Shown: positions 1 to 8,867, counted from the first letter of the stretch. The stretch: DNA of 21,178 nt from WHSW01 sp036794585 (GCA_036794585.1 DAIRGH010000049.1:1-21178); one strand, 5' to 3'. Numbers and translations: made by a program. Notes: generated by a model from the letters alone, not told the origin.

Positions 1-519
1 GCCCTCGGGCGCGGGCGTGCGGCCGACATCGTCCGCCTCGCCGCGACCACGGAGGGCGGCACCATCGAGCTCGGCGGAGGCCTGGTCGCGGCATGCGAGT
101 CGGGCTTCGTCCGCTTCACGGCCGCCCCCGGCGACGCTGCGCCCGAGCCCGTCGCCCTGCGGCTGCCAGGCCGGGCCCGGATCGGCGGCTGGGAGGTGCG
201 CGCCGAGCTTCACCCGGGCCCGGTCGAGCCCGCCGGCCCCGAGCTGGCGACGCTCGACGCCGATGCGCTTTCGGGGTCGATCGAGGTCCGCACCTGGCGC
301 GAGGGCGACCGGATCCGGCCGCTCGGGATGGGTGGGACCAAGACGCTCTCCGACCTGTTCACCGACCGCGGGGTGCCGCGCACCCTCCGCCACGCCCTGC
401 CGGTGGTCACGGTCGACGGCGCCGTCGCCTGGGTCGCGGGCGTCGCGGTCTCCGAGGACTTTCGCCTCGACCCGGGAACCGAGCAGGTCGCCGTCTTGAC
501 CGCTCGAGTGCTGGAATAG
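1..519 (+). CDS. tilS: tRNA(Ile)-lysidine synthase, C-terminal part (5' truncated by window edge)
   Basis: TilS uses ATP and lysine to convert the wobble cytidine of the tRNA-Ile CAU anticodon to lysidine in the cytosol. The reading frame is open from base 1 and ends at TAG 517-519; the catalytic N-terminal domain lies outside the window. The visible 172 residues match the TilS C-terminal substrate-binding domain: an RTWREGDRIRPLG segment, then KTLSDLFTDRGVPRTLR, then a VDGAVAWVAGVAVSEDFRL strand near the end. The order 'R..GD...PLG, K.L.DLF, VP...R, W..G' is typical of this domain. hpt begins four bases after the stop, and tilS-hpt-ftsH is a widely conserved order, which supports the call. 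The assignment rests on the C-terminal domain and the neighbourhood only, since the PP-loop motif is not visible. Confidence 0.88.
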   Translation, partial: ALGRGRAADIVRLAATTEGGTIELGGGLVAACESGFVRFTAAPGDAAPEPVALRLPGRARIGGWEVRAELHPGPVEPAGPELATLDADALSGSIEVRTWREGDRIRPLGMGGTKTLSDLFTDRGVPRTLRHALPVVTVDGAVAWVAGVAVSEDFRLDPGTEQVAVLTARVLE

Positions 520-523
520 CGCG

Positions 524-1051
524 GTGGAAGACCCGGCGATTGGCGAGACCCTCGTCGAGGCCGACGCGCTCAGACGGCGCGTCGCCGAGCTCGGCGCCGA
601 GATCAACCGTGACTACGAGGGCAAGGACCTGGTGATGATCGGCGTCCTGAAGGGCGCCGTCCTGTTCCTGGCCGACCTGATGCGCGAGCTCGAGATCCCG
701 TGCGAGATCGACTTCATGGCCGTCTCCAGCTACGGCTCGGCGACCGACTCCTCGGGCGTCGTGCGGATCCTCAAGGACCTCGACTCGTCGATCGCCGGGC
801 GCGACGTGCTCCTGGTCGAGGACATCGTCGACTCCGGGCTCACGCTGCACTACCTGCTCAAGAACCTGAAGGCGCGCGAACCGCGCTCGCTCGAGGTCGT
901 CGCGCTGCTCACCAAGCCCGAACGGCGGCGGATCGACCTTCCGATCCGATACGTCGGCTTTGAGATCCCCAACCGCTTTGCGATCGGCTACGGGCTCGAC
1001 CACGGCCAGCGCTACCGCAACCTCGGCTACGTGGCCGCGTTGAACCAGTAA
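524..1051 (+). CDS. hpt: Hypoxanthine (guanine) phosphoribosyltransferase
   Basis: This 175-aa cytosolic enzyme joins PRPP to hypoxanthine or guanine to make IMP or GMP in purine salvage. The PRPP-binding signature VLLVEDIVDSGLTL lies at residues 95-108, with the acidic pair E99-D100 and D103 as the expected general base. The LKG loop (42-44) and the flexible-loop SSYG (68-71) are also present. Length is normal for the bacterial family. The start is GTG at 524, four bases after the tilS stop; no strong Shine-Dalgarno is visible, so translational coupling to tilS is likely. ftsH follows after 113 bases that hold a candidate promoter. The hpt/xanthine choice of purine cannot be settled by eye, but the tilS-hpt-ftsH context favours hpt. 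Confidence 0.95.
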   Translation: MEDPAIGETLVEADALRRRVAELGAEINRDYEGKDLVMIGVLKGAVLFLADLMRELEIPCEIDFMAVSSYGSATDSSGVVRILKDLDSSIAGRDVLLVEDIVDSGLTLHYLLKNLKAREPRSLEVVALLTKPERRRIDLPIRYVGFEIPNRFAIGYGLDHGQRYRNLGYVAALNQ

Positions 1052-1081
1052 GAGCAGGGGATTCGACGTGCGGGAAAAGCT

Positions 1082-1111
1082 TTAACTACGCCGAATCTGC
1101 CCTGGTACGCT
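1082..1111 (+). promoter_or_regulatory. Candidate ftsH promoter
   Basis: TTAACT (1082-1087) and TACGCT (1106-1111) resemble -35 and -10 hexamers separated by 18 bp. They lie between the hpt stop and the ftsH start, and would give a leader of about 45 nt with a purine-rich GAAAAGG ahead of the ATG. Read by eye only. Confidence 0.35.
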
Positions 1112-1164
1112 GATCCAGGCGTGGCGGGATCACGAATCCTCCTGCGCATGCCGAAAAGGCCGTC

Positions 1165-3135
<1,971 letters not shown>

Positions 3136-3145
3136 CCGCGAGCGC

Positions 3146-4099
3146 TCACGGCACCGGCGTGATCGTCACCTTCGCGGTGAAGTCCATCAGGCACGCATAG
3201 CCCGGGCCCTGGCCGCAATCCTCGGCGTACGCTTTGTCCGGTGGGTGCAGCGTGGCCTCGATCGGCGCCTCCGGGAAGAAGGGGATGTCCTTGACCCTCA
3301 TCAGGTCGTTGTCGGTGTTCGTGCCGTCGACGATGTAGCCCCAGAAATCGGCGTCATAACAGCCCGACGGAAGTCCGATGAACTCGGGGAGCACAAACCC
3401 GAGGCTGATCTCGCCATGCCCGTCGCGATCGATGTACAAGTCCTTGATCGCCGGCTGGAGGGTGCCACTGGCCGTGCACGGCGCGCTGCCCGTTGCCGTG
3501 CCGGTGTCGGACAGGTTCCACGTGCCGCCGCCCTGCGTCGATGCGGCCTCGTAGGGGGCAAGCGGGTAGTGCTCGTCGTAGAGCAGGACGTCGTTCCAGG
3601 TCACGTCCCAGTTGAAGGTCGCGCTGTGGTGCTGGGTGTCGTCCGGGCCGCCGTCGTGGTCGGAGCTGAAGGTGCCCGAGCCGGCGTACCGGACGCGCCC
3701 GGTCGGCGTGTGCGCAGGTTGCTTGAGGTCCTGGCGGATGCCCCCGGGCACCTGCCGCTTCTTGCGCAGCTTCCACTGGCTCCCCTTGAGGAAGAAGAAG
3801 TCGGTCGCCGTGCCCGCTCGCTTCTTTCCGCCGCCCTTGCCCCGCTTGTAGATCGCGGAAGCCCACCGCTGGTCGACCATCGAGACGCGGATCTCACGAA
3901 TCGACTTCAGCTTGACGCCGTCGTCGGTGGCGTAGTGCGCGTTCTGAAACGCGAGCCGGATCAAGTTCTTCTCGGTGCGCGTCGGAGGCCGCGACCCACC
4001 GGCGGGCGAAGGGAGTAGCGCGACAGCCAGGCAGACCAGCGCGAGGGCTCCTGTGAACCAAACCAGCCCCCTTCGAGCGCTGCCGAGGTCGGCTTTCAC
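3146..4099 (-). CDS. Secreted or membrane-anchored protein of unknown function
   Basis: I do not recognise this 317-aa protein. I chose GTG at 4099 because AGAGG lies just upstream and the resulting N-terminus is a classic export signal: a basic n-region (KADLGSARR) followed by a hydrophobic core (about residues 12-28) and a Pro/Gly-rich stretch. A longer frame from 4165 would overlap the folP start and put 22 arginine/proline-rich residues before the signal. The N-terminal third contains an IRVSMVDQRWASAIY segment and a basic lysine-rich stretch. The rest is rich in Asp, Gly, Thr and aromatic residues, as in extracellular beta-sandwich domains. Four cysteines in the C-terminal half (SAPC, SGC, EDC, YAC) could form two disulfides. 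It is transcribed opposite to its neighbours and looks like a lineage-specific insertion between ftsH and folP. Confidence 0.8.
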   Translation of the reverse strand: MKADLGSARRGLVWFTGALALVCLAVALLPSPAGGSRPPTRTEKNLIRLAFQNAHYATDDGVKLKSIREIRVSMVDQRWASAIYKRGKGGGKKRAGTATDFFFLKGSQWKLRKKRQVPGGIRQDLKQPAHTPTGRVRYAGSGTFSSDHDGGPDDTQHHSATFNWDVTWNDVLLYDEHYPLAPYEAASTQGGGTWNLSDTGTATGSAPCTASGTLQPAIKDLYIDRDGHGEISLGFVLPEFIGLPSGCYDADFWGYIVDGTNTDNDLMRVKDIPFFPEAPIEATLHPPDKAYAEDCGQGPGYACLMDFTAKVTITPVP

Positions 4100-4109
4100 A
4101 TCGCCTCTC

Positions 4110-4115
4110 AACCTA
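4110..4115 (-). promoter_or_regulatory. Possible -10 for the minus-strand secreted protein
   Basis: Read on the minus strand, TAGGTT ends 10 nt before the GTG at 4099. No clear -35 is visible. It fits the short-leader pattern seen elsewhere in the window but is weak alone. Confidence 0.2.
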
Positions 4116-4140
4116 ACACCGCCGGGTCGTCGCGGCCAGG

Positions 4141-4146
4141 GATACT
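4141..4146 (+). promoter_or_regulatory. Possible -10 for folP
   Basis: GATACT lies 9 nt before the folP ATG at 4156, which would give a leader of only a few bases. No good Shine-Dalgarno is placed for this ATG (the nearest purine run, CAGGGA, is about 15 nt upstream), consistent with near-leaderless translation. No convincing -35 is visible. Confidence 0.3.
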
Positions 4147-4155
4147 GGCCAACCG

Positions 4156-4983
4156 ATGAGCGCAAGGATCATGGGCATCGTCAACGTGACCCCGGATTCG
4201 TTCTCCGACGGGGGTCTGTTCCTCGACCCGGAGGTGGCGACCGCCCATGGTCGCGAGCTCGGCGCGGAGGGCGCCGACATCCTCGACGTCGGCGGCGAGT
4301 CGACCCGGCCGGGCGCGGAGGCCGTCGGCGCCGCGGAGGAGCTCGAGCGGACGCTGCCGGTGGTTGAGGCGCTCGCGGGACGGTCCGGGCCCGGCGTGCC
4401 GGTGTCGATCGACACCTCTAAGGCGGCGGTGGCGGCGGCGGCGCTCGACGCCGGCGCCACGATCGTCAACGACGTGACCGCGCTGCGCGGCGATCCGGAG
4501 ATGGCGGCGCTGTGCGCCGACCGCGGCTGCGAGCTGGTGCTGATGCACATGCTCGGCACGCCGCGGACGATGCAGGACGAGCCCCGCTACGACGACGTCG
4601 TCGACGATGTCAAGGCCTTTCTCGTCGTCCGGATCGGGGCGGCGGTCGACGCGGGCGTCGACGAGCAACGGATCTGGATCGACCCGGGGATCGGCTTCGG
4701 CAAGACGGTCGAGCACAACCTGGCGCTGCTGCGGCGGCTCGGCGAGTTCGAGGCGCTCGGCCGGCCGATCGTCGTCGGCACGTCGCGCAAGAGCTTTCTC
4801 GGCTCGCTGACGGGCCGCGACGTCGAGGCGCGGATCGGCGGCACGGTCGCCTCCAACGTGCTCGCGATCGCGGCCGGCGCCGACGTCGTCCGGGTGCATG
4901 ACGTCGCCGCCACGCGCGAGGCGATCGAGGTCGCCGAGGTCGTGCTCGGCCGTCGCGATTGGCGCGCCGCCGACGCGCGGTAG
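4156..4983 (+). CDS. folP: Dihydropteroate synthase
   Basis: FolP condenses dihydropterin pyrophosphate with p-aminobenzoate to form dihydropteroate, and is the target of sulfonamides. The 275-aa TIM-barrel shows the family motifs in order: MGIVNVTPDSFSDGG (6-20), DVGGESTRPGA (44-54), SIDT (84-87), NDV (105-107), MHMLGTP (130-136), DPGIGFGKT (176-184), GTSRKSF (208-214) and RVHDV (246-250). These cover the pterin pocket (N10, D86, K212, R246, H248) and the pABA/sulfonamide loops (T49, R51, P52). Length is typical. The ATG at 4156 leaves a five-residue lead before the conserved MGIVN. The folB and folK genes lie downstream, but a small secreted-protein gene separates folP from folB. Confidence 0.97.
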   Translation: MSARIMGIVNVTPDSFSDGGLFLDPEVATAHGRELGAEGADILDVGGESTRPGAEAVGAAEELERTLPVVEALAGRSGPGVPVSIDTSKAAVAAAALDAGATIVNDVTALRGDPEMAALCADRGCELVLMHMLGTPRTMQDEPRYDDVVDDVKAFLVVRIGAAVDAGVDEQRIWIDPGIGFGKTVEHNLALLRRLGEFEALGRPIVVGTSRKSFLGSLTGRDVEARIGGTVASNVLAIAAGADVVRVHDVAATREAIEVAEVVLGRRDWRAADAR

Positions 4984-4986
4984 AGT
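4959..4986 (+). promoter_or_regulatory. Candidate promoter for the small four-cysteine protein
   Basis: TTGGCG (4959-4964) and TAGAGT (4981-4986) are spaced 16 bp and overlap the folP stop codon. Transcription would start near 4993, leaving about 33 nt of leader that includes the strong AAGGAGG at 5012-5018. Confidence 0.4.
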
Positions 4987-5025
4987 GGCGCCGCAGTCGC
5001 GAAACATCATCAAGGAGGGACCAAG

Positions 5026-5391
5026 TTGAAGGAGAAAGGCAAGGGAACCGTGGGCAGATTCGCCCTGCTCGTGACGCTCGTCGCCGTGGTCGGTGCCACG
5101 TTCGCGGCGATGGCGTACGCCAACAACCTCGATCGCCAGACCGCAACCGACGCCGCCCGCGAGGTCGCGCGGAGGGAATGCCGCAACACCACCGGCTGCG
5201 AGGAGTTCTTCGTCCGCGACCTGCATCGGGTCAGCCGGCACAAGGCAATCGGCAAGACCCACGTGATCAGCCACAAGAACGGCATCCGGTTCGACTGTGT
5301 CCGTCAGATCGTGGTCAAGCTCGATCACGAAAGCGGCGAGATCAACTACGCCACCTCGGCGCGGCGCTGCAAGGACCTGGGCCCGCAGTAG
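5026..5391 (+). CDS. Small exported protein with four cysteines, unknown function
   Basis: I do not recognise this 121-aa protein. It starts with TTG at 5026, fixed by a near-perfect AAGGAGG Shine-Dalgarno (5012-5018) at 7-nt spacing, the strongest ribosome site in the window. The N-terminus is an export signal: basic KEKGKG, a hydrophobic core at about 11-30, and an AMA/AYA site that could be cleaved near residue 30-32. If it is not cleaved, it would be a single-pass anchor. The mature part is about 90 residues, charged, with C52, C58, C91 and C115, enough for two disulfides outside the cell. It sits between folP and folB, but nothing in its sequence suggests a folate role. The likely separate promoter and strong ribosome site suggest expression independent of, and higher than, the flanking enzymes. 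Confidence 0.8.
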   Translation: MKEKGKGTVGRFALLVTLVAVVGATFAAMAYANNLDRQTATDAAREVARRECRNTTGCEEFFVRDLHRVSRHKAIGKTHVISHKNGIRFDCVRQIVVKLDHESGEINYATSARRCKDLGPQ

Positions 5392-5824
5392 GCGCATCGA
5401 AGCGCACGACGAAAGCCCCGAGTCCTCGGTCGAGGTCGAGCTCCACGGGCTCTCGATCTACACGCACCACGGCGTCAGCGACGCCGAGCAGGAGGTCGGG
5501 CAGCGACTGGTTCTCGACGTCGTCTTCGACGTCCCCGACTGCGACGCGGTCCTCACCGACCGGGTCGAGGACACGATCGACTACGCCGAGGTCGCCGACA
5601 TAGTCGCCCTCGCTGCGACCGAGCGCAGCTACCGCACGCTCGAGCGCCTCGGCCACGTGATCGCGGAGCGGCTGATGGAGCGCTTCGGCTCCGACGTGGT
5701 TCGGGTGCGCGCGGCCAAGCCCGAGCCACCGATCCCGCTGGCGATCGAGGAGGTCGCGGTCGAGGTAGTCCGTTCGCGCCACGGCCCAGACGAGGCGGAC
5801 GAAGAGGGCAGCGGGCAGGAGTGA
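5297..5824 (+). CDS. folB: Dihydroneopterin aldolase (start uncertain)
   Basis: FolB cleaves 7,8-dihydroneopterin to 6-hydroxymethyl-dihydropterin and glycolaldehyde. The family core is clear from about base 5430: VELHGLSIYTHHGVSDAEQE (with the substrate-binding glutamate), GQRLVLDVVFDV, TIDYAEVADIV (conserved tyrosine) and AAKPEPPIPL (conserved lysine). The open frame begins at GTG 5297, which adds about 38 arginine/serine-rich residues that overlap the preceding gene by 95 bases and have no Shine-Dalgarno. FolB proteins normally start only a few residues before the VELHGL strand, but no ATG, GTG, TTG or CTG occurs in frame there. The rare codon ATC at 5396 is the best-placed alternative. 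The C-terminus has an acidic tail. The stop overlaps the folK GTG by four bases (GTGA), so the two are translationally coupled. Confidence 0.85.
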   Translation: MSVRSWSSSITKAARSTTPPRRGAARTWARSRRIEAHDESPESSVEVELHGLSIYTHHGVSDAEQEVGQRLVLDVVFDVPDCDAVLTDRVEDTIDYAEVADIVALAATERSYRTLERLGHVIAERLMERFGSDVVRVRAAKPEPPIPLAIEEVAVEVVRSRHGPDEADEEGSGQE

Positions 5825-6315
5825 CCCGGCGCGGGTACTTGGGACTCGGGTCGAACGTCGGTGACCGCGAGGCACATCTGAGCGCCGCGGTCGCGTTGCT
5901 CGGTGAGCACGGTGTCGAGGTCGAGGCGGTGTCGTCGGTCTATGAGACCGAGCCGGTCGGGGAGATCCTCGACCAGCCCGACTTCCTCAACGCTGCGGCC
6001 CGGATCTCGACCGCGCTCGAGCCCGAGGCGCTGCTCGACGTCTGCAAGGCGATCGAGATCGAGCAGGGGCGGATGATGGGCGGCCCCCGCCACGGCCCTC
6101 GAGCACTCGACGTCGACCTCTTGCTGCTCGGCGACCTGGAGCTGGAGACCGAGCGCCTGACGCTGCCCCACCCGCAGGTGACGGCGCGGCGGTTCGTCTT
6201 GGAGCCGCTGGTGGAGCTCGATGCCGATCTCGCACTGCCCGATGGGACGGTGTTGCGCGAGGCGCTGGACCGGCTGGGTGGGGGAGAGCGGGTGGAGAAA
6301 CTCGGCCCGCTCTAG
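5821..6315 (+). CDS. folK: 6-hydroxymethyl-7,8-dihydropterin pyrophosphokinase
   Basis: FolK transfers pyrophosphate from ATP to hydroxymethyl-dihydropterin, giving the substrate of FolP. The 164-aa protein has GLGSNVGDR (8-16), VYETEPVG (40-47) followed by DQPDFLNA (51-58), and the signature GPRHGPRALDVDLLLLGD at 88-105, whose D97 and D99 are the expected metal ligands, then LPHP (115-118). The usual RWGPR reads RHGPR here, with His replacing the tryptophan. Length is typical of the single-domain enzyme. The GTG start overlaps the folB stop, and AGGA sits directly against it, so re-initiation from folB is more likely than independent initiation. The stop codon TAG shares a CTAG with the stop of the convergent GST-fold gene. 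Confidence 0.95.
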   Translation: MTRRGYLGLGSNVGDREAHLSAAVALLGEHGVEVEAVSSVYETEPVGEILDQPDFLNAAARISTALEPEALLDVCKAIEIEQGRMMGGPRHGPRALDVDLLLLGDLELETERLTLPHPQVTARRFVLEPLVELDADLALPDGTVLREALDRLGGGERVEKLGPL

Positions 6316-7073
6316 GCGGCCGCCGGCGCCCGCAGCCCTTCGACCCACGCCTGGGGCAGGATCGGCGGCACCCGGCCGGGATACTCGCTCGCGAACCGCA
6401 GCGCCAGCTTCCCCGCGGGCCGCTCTTCGATGTGGGGGCGCACATCGTCGAGCGTCATCAGCAGTCGCAGGCTGGTGGCGAGCTGGAGGTCGGCGGCGTT
6501 GGGCTGCCCGCCGCCGAGCACGCCCTCGGCGATCCAGTCGTCGATTCGCTGCAGCATCCCGGGGAGGGCGGCAAGGTCCTCGCGAACCCGCTCGTCGGTC
6601 GCCTCGTTGATGCGGACCTCCATCGCGACGATCGGTGCCGCGGTCTTGACGGCAAGGCCGATGGGCACGCCGAGCTTCGCTCCCTCCGAGAAGCTCGCCA
6701 GCGGCGAATGGTCACGCTTGATCGCGTTCCAAAACGCCCGGCGCGCGACCCCCTGAAGGACCTCGTCTCCCCAGGCTTCTGCCTGTTCTACGGCTGCGCG
6801 GGCACCCGGGTCCGAGGGAAAGAGCGGCGGGTCGGGCTGGACGCGGTCGAGCTCGCGCGAGATCTCGAGCGACCCCGTCACCTTGCGATCGCCGATCTTC
6901 AGCGCCGGCACGGTGACCCCGGGGAAGCCGAGGACGCGCAACACGCCGCGCGAGATCACGGGCATCAGATCGACGCGCTTGTACGGGATGCCCTTCAGCT
7001 CGAGCATCGACATCACCGTTCGCGCCGGGTGGGAGCCCGGGATCACGTAGAGCTTCGCGTCCACTTTTCGCAT
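6312..7073 (-). CDS. Glutathione S-transferase-fold protein
   Basis: This 253-aa cytosolic protein has the two-domain GST layout. The N-terminal thioredoxin-like part runs from KLYVIPGSHPARTVMSMLEL through the strand TVPALKIGDRKVTGS, with the cis-proline VPAL turn and a following Ser at the usual glutathione gamma-glutamyl site, to about residue 80. A helical C-terminal domain follows, containing an NAADLQLATSLRL segment similar to the N-capping motif region of GSTs. The active-site region reads GSHPAR, with serine as candidate catalytic residue. Most actinobacteria use mycothiol rather than glutathione, so the true thiol partner and substrate are unknown. The ATG at 7073 is 23 bases from the divergent coaX ATG. 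Its TAG overlaps the folK TAG. Fold confidence is high, function confidence low. Confidence 0.82.
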   Translation of the reverse strand: MRKVDAKLYVIPGSHPARTVMSMLELKGIPYKRVDLMPVISRGVLRVLGFPGVTVPALKIGDRKVTGSLEISRELDRVQPDPPLFPSDPGARAAVEQAEAWGDEVLQGVARRAFWNAIKRDHSPLASFSEGAKLGVPIGLAVKTAAPIVAMEVRINEATDERVREDLAALPGMLQRIDDWIAEGVLGGGQPNAADLQLATSLRLLMTLDDVRPHIEERPAGKLALRFASEYPGRVPPILPQAWVEGLRAPAAA

Positions 7074-7084
7074 CCTATCCAGGC

Positions 7085-7091
7085 CATAATC
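7085..7091. promoter_or_regulatory. Possible shared bidirectional -10 between the GST-fold gene and coaX
   Basis: The 23-bp gap between two divergent ATGs contains CATAAT on the plus strand (7085-7090), 6 nt before the coaX start. The same bases read GATTAT on the minus strand (7091-7086), 12 nt before the GST-fold start. Neither start has a well-placed Shine-Dalgarno, and no clear -35 is seen either way. Confidence 0.4.
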
Positions 7092-7096
7092 GCCTC

Positions 7097-7864
7097 ATGC
7101 TGCTCGCCGTCGACGTCGGCAACACCCAGACTCACCTCGGCGCGTTCAACGGCGACCAGCTCGCCGAGCACTGGCGGTTTCGCACGGTCGCGGGCGCGAC
7201 GGGAGACGAGATCGCCGAGCGGATCGCGGGGTTGCTGAAGCTCAAGGCGATCGAGTTCACCGACGTCGAGGCGCTCGTCGTCTGCTCGGTCGTGCCGCCG
7301 CTGGGGGTCGAGTACGAGGCGCTTGCGCGCCGCTATCTCGACGCGCCCTGCCTGCTCGTCGTCCCGGGCACGAAGACAGGCATGGCGATCCGGATCGACA
7401 ACCCCTACGAGGTGGGCGCGGACCGGCTGGTCAACGCGGTCGCCGCATACGACCGGGTCGGCGGCTGCTGCGTGGTCGTCGACTTCGGCACCGGGATCAA
7501 CTTCGACGCCGTCTCGAGCGACGGCGAGTATCTCGGCGGCGCGATCGCTCCCGGTGTTGAGATCTCGCTCACCGCGCTCACCGAGCGCGGGGCGCGCATT
7601 CCTCGAATCGACCTGGCCGAGCCCGACGCGGCGCTCGGAAAGTCGACGCGCGGCGCGATCCAGTCGGGCGTAATCTTCGGCTTCGCCGGCATGATCGACG
7701 GCATCGCCACCCGTCTGGAGCGCGAGCTCGGCGGCGAGCCCACGTTCATCGCAACCGGAGGACTGGCGCATGCAATCGTGCCCTTCTGCGAGACGATCGA
7801 CGAGATCGACGAGCTGCTCACGCTCACCGGCCTGCGGTTGATCTGGGATCGAAACCAGCAATGA
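7097..7864 (+). CDS. coaX: Type III pantothenate kinase
   Basis: CoaX phosphorylates pantothenate, the first step of coenzyme A synthesis, and belongs to the ASKHA fold; type III enzymes need a monovalent cation. The 255-aa protein begins with DVGNTQTHLG (6-15), the phosphate-1 loop with D6. NPYEVGADRLVNAVAA (102-117) carries the catalytic-site D109. VVDFGTGINFD (127-137) is the second phosphate loop, where many relatives have GTATT; GGAIAPG (147-153) follows. Length is standard. The ATG follows a CATAAT by only 6 nt with no Shine-Dalgarno, so the mRNA may be leaderless. The stop overlaps the dus start by ATGA, indicating translational coupling. Confidence 0.95.
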   Translation: MLLAVDVGNTQTHLGAFNGDQLAEHWRFRTVAGATGDEIAERIAGLLKLKAIEFTDVEALVVCSVVPPLGVEYEALARRYLDAPCLLVVPGTKTGMAIRIDNPYEVGADRLVNAVAAYDRVGGCCVVVDFGTGINFDAVSSDGEYLGGAIAPGVEISLTALTERGARIPRIDLAEPDAALGKSTRGAIQSGVIFGFAGMIDGIATRLERELGGEPTFIATGGLAHAIVPFCETIDEIDELLTLTGLRLIWDRNQQ

Positions 7865-8853
7865 CGCAACCGTCGCTCACCACCCCGTTTCGGATCGGCC
7901 CGGTCGAGGTCCCGAACCGGGTGCTGCTCGCGCCGCTGGCCGGGATCGGCAACTGGTTCGTGCGCCTGCAGGCAAAGCGCTACGGCGCTGGGATGGCGGT
8001 CTCGGAGATGGTCTCGAGCTTCGCGCTCGCGCACGGAAACCGGCGCACCCTCGACGAGATGCTGCGCATCCATCCCGACGAGGGACCGGTGGCGCTTCAG
8101 CTCTTCGGCTCCGATCCGGACGTTATGCGCGAGGCCGCGGCGATCGCGGCGCAGGCGGGACCGGATCTGATCGACCTCAACATGGGCTGCCCGGTGCCGA
8201 AGGTCTGCAAAACGGGCGCCGGCGCAGCGCTGCTCGCTGACCCCCAGCGGGCGCTGGCGGTCGCGCACGCGGCGATCGCGGGTTCGGGGCTTCCGGTGAC
8301 GGTGAAGCTCCGATCGGGAGCGGAGCCGGGCGATCGCAGCGGCTTCGAGCTCGCCCAGCGCTTGGTCCAGGAAGCGGGCGTGGCCGGGATCGGCTTTCAC
8401 CCCCGGGTCGCGCGCCAGCATCACCGCGGCGAGCCCGACTACGCGCTCGTGCGCGAGCTCGTCGAGGCGCTCGCGGGCAGCGGCGCCGCTGTGATCGTCT
8501 CCGGCGGCCTGAACTCAGCAGCCGCCGTCAGAGAGGCCTACCGGAGGACTGGCGCCGACGCGGTGATGATCGCCCGCGGCTCGCTCGGCAACCCGTGGAT
8601 CTTCGCCGAGCTGACCGGACGCGAGCCCGACGAGCCCGGCCCAGCGGCGATCGAGGCCGAGCTGCGCTGGGTACTCGACCGGGCTGCGGAGCACTGGGGC
8701 CCGGAGCGCGCGGCGCGCAACCTGCGCAAGTTCTACCCCTGGTATCTGGAGCGCCTTGGCATCGCCGGAGCTGCGGCGGACCGCTTCCAGCGCACAGTGA
8801 GGCTCGAGCAGGTCCGCGAGCTGCTCGGGCAAACCGCTTTCGAACCCGCGTAG
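7861..8853 (+). CDS. dus: tRNA-dihydrouridine synthase
   Basis: Dus is an FMN enzyme that reduces specific uridines in tRNA to dihydrouridine with NADPH. The 330-aa protein has the FMN-binding LLAPLAGI (22-29), ALQLFGSDP (78-86), DLNMGCPVPKV (105-115) with catalytic C110, VTVKLRSG with the FMN-contacting lysine, HPRVARQHHRG, a SGGLNS glycine turn and MIARGSLGNPWIF in the phosphate-binding region. After about residue 240 comes the helical tRNA-binding domain. It is close to the DusB-like group common in actinobacteria, but the exact target uridine cannot be read from sequence. Its ATG overlaps the coaX stop. A strong -10 for greA lies just past its stop. Confidence 0.95.
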   Translation: MTQPSLTTPFRIGPVEVPNRVLLAPLAGIGNWFVRLQAKRYGAGMAVSEMVSSFALAHGNRRTLDEMLRIHPDEGPVALQLFGSDPDVMREAAAIAAQAGPDLIDLNMGCPVPKVCKTGAGAALLADPQRALAVAHAAIAGSGLPVTVKLRSGAEPGDRSGFELAQRLVQEAGVAGIGFHPRVARQHHRGEPDYALVRELVEALAGSGAAVIVSGGLNSAAAVREAYRRTGADAVMIARGSLGNPWIFAELTGREPDEPGPAAIEAELRWVLDRAAEHWGPERAARNLRKFYPWYLERLGIAGAAADRFQRTVRLEQVRELLGQTAFEPA

Positions 8854-8867
8854 GGCATCGCTATAAT
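8839..8867 (+). promoter_or_regulatory. Candidate greA promoter with consensus -10
   Basis: TATAAT at 8862-8867 is a perfect -10 hexamer in otherwise GC-rich DNA. TTCGAA (8839-8844) is a weak -35 at 17-bp spacing, inside the end of dus. Transcription would start near 8874 and leave about 105 nt of leader before greA. Confidence 0.55.

Noticed and set aside
4100..4165. N-terminal extension of the minus-strand secreted protein to 4165
   Set aside because: It uses a TTG inside the folP coding region and puts 22 residues ahead of a good signal peptide. GTG 4099 has AGAGG upstream.
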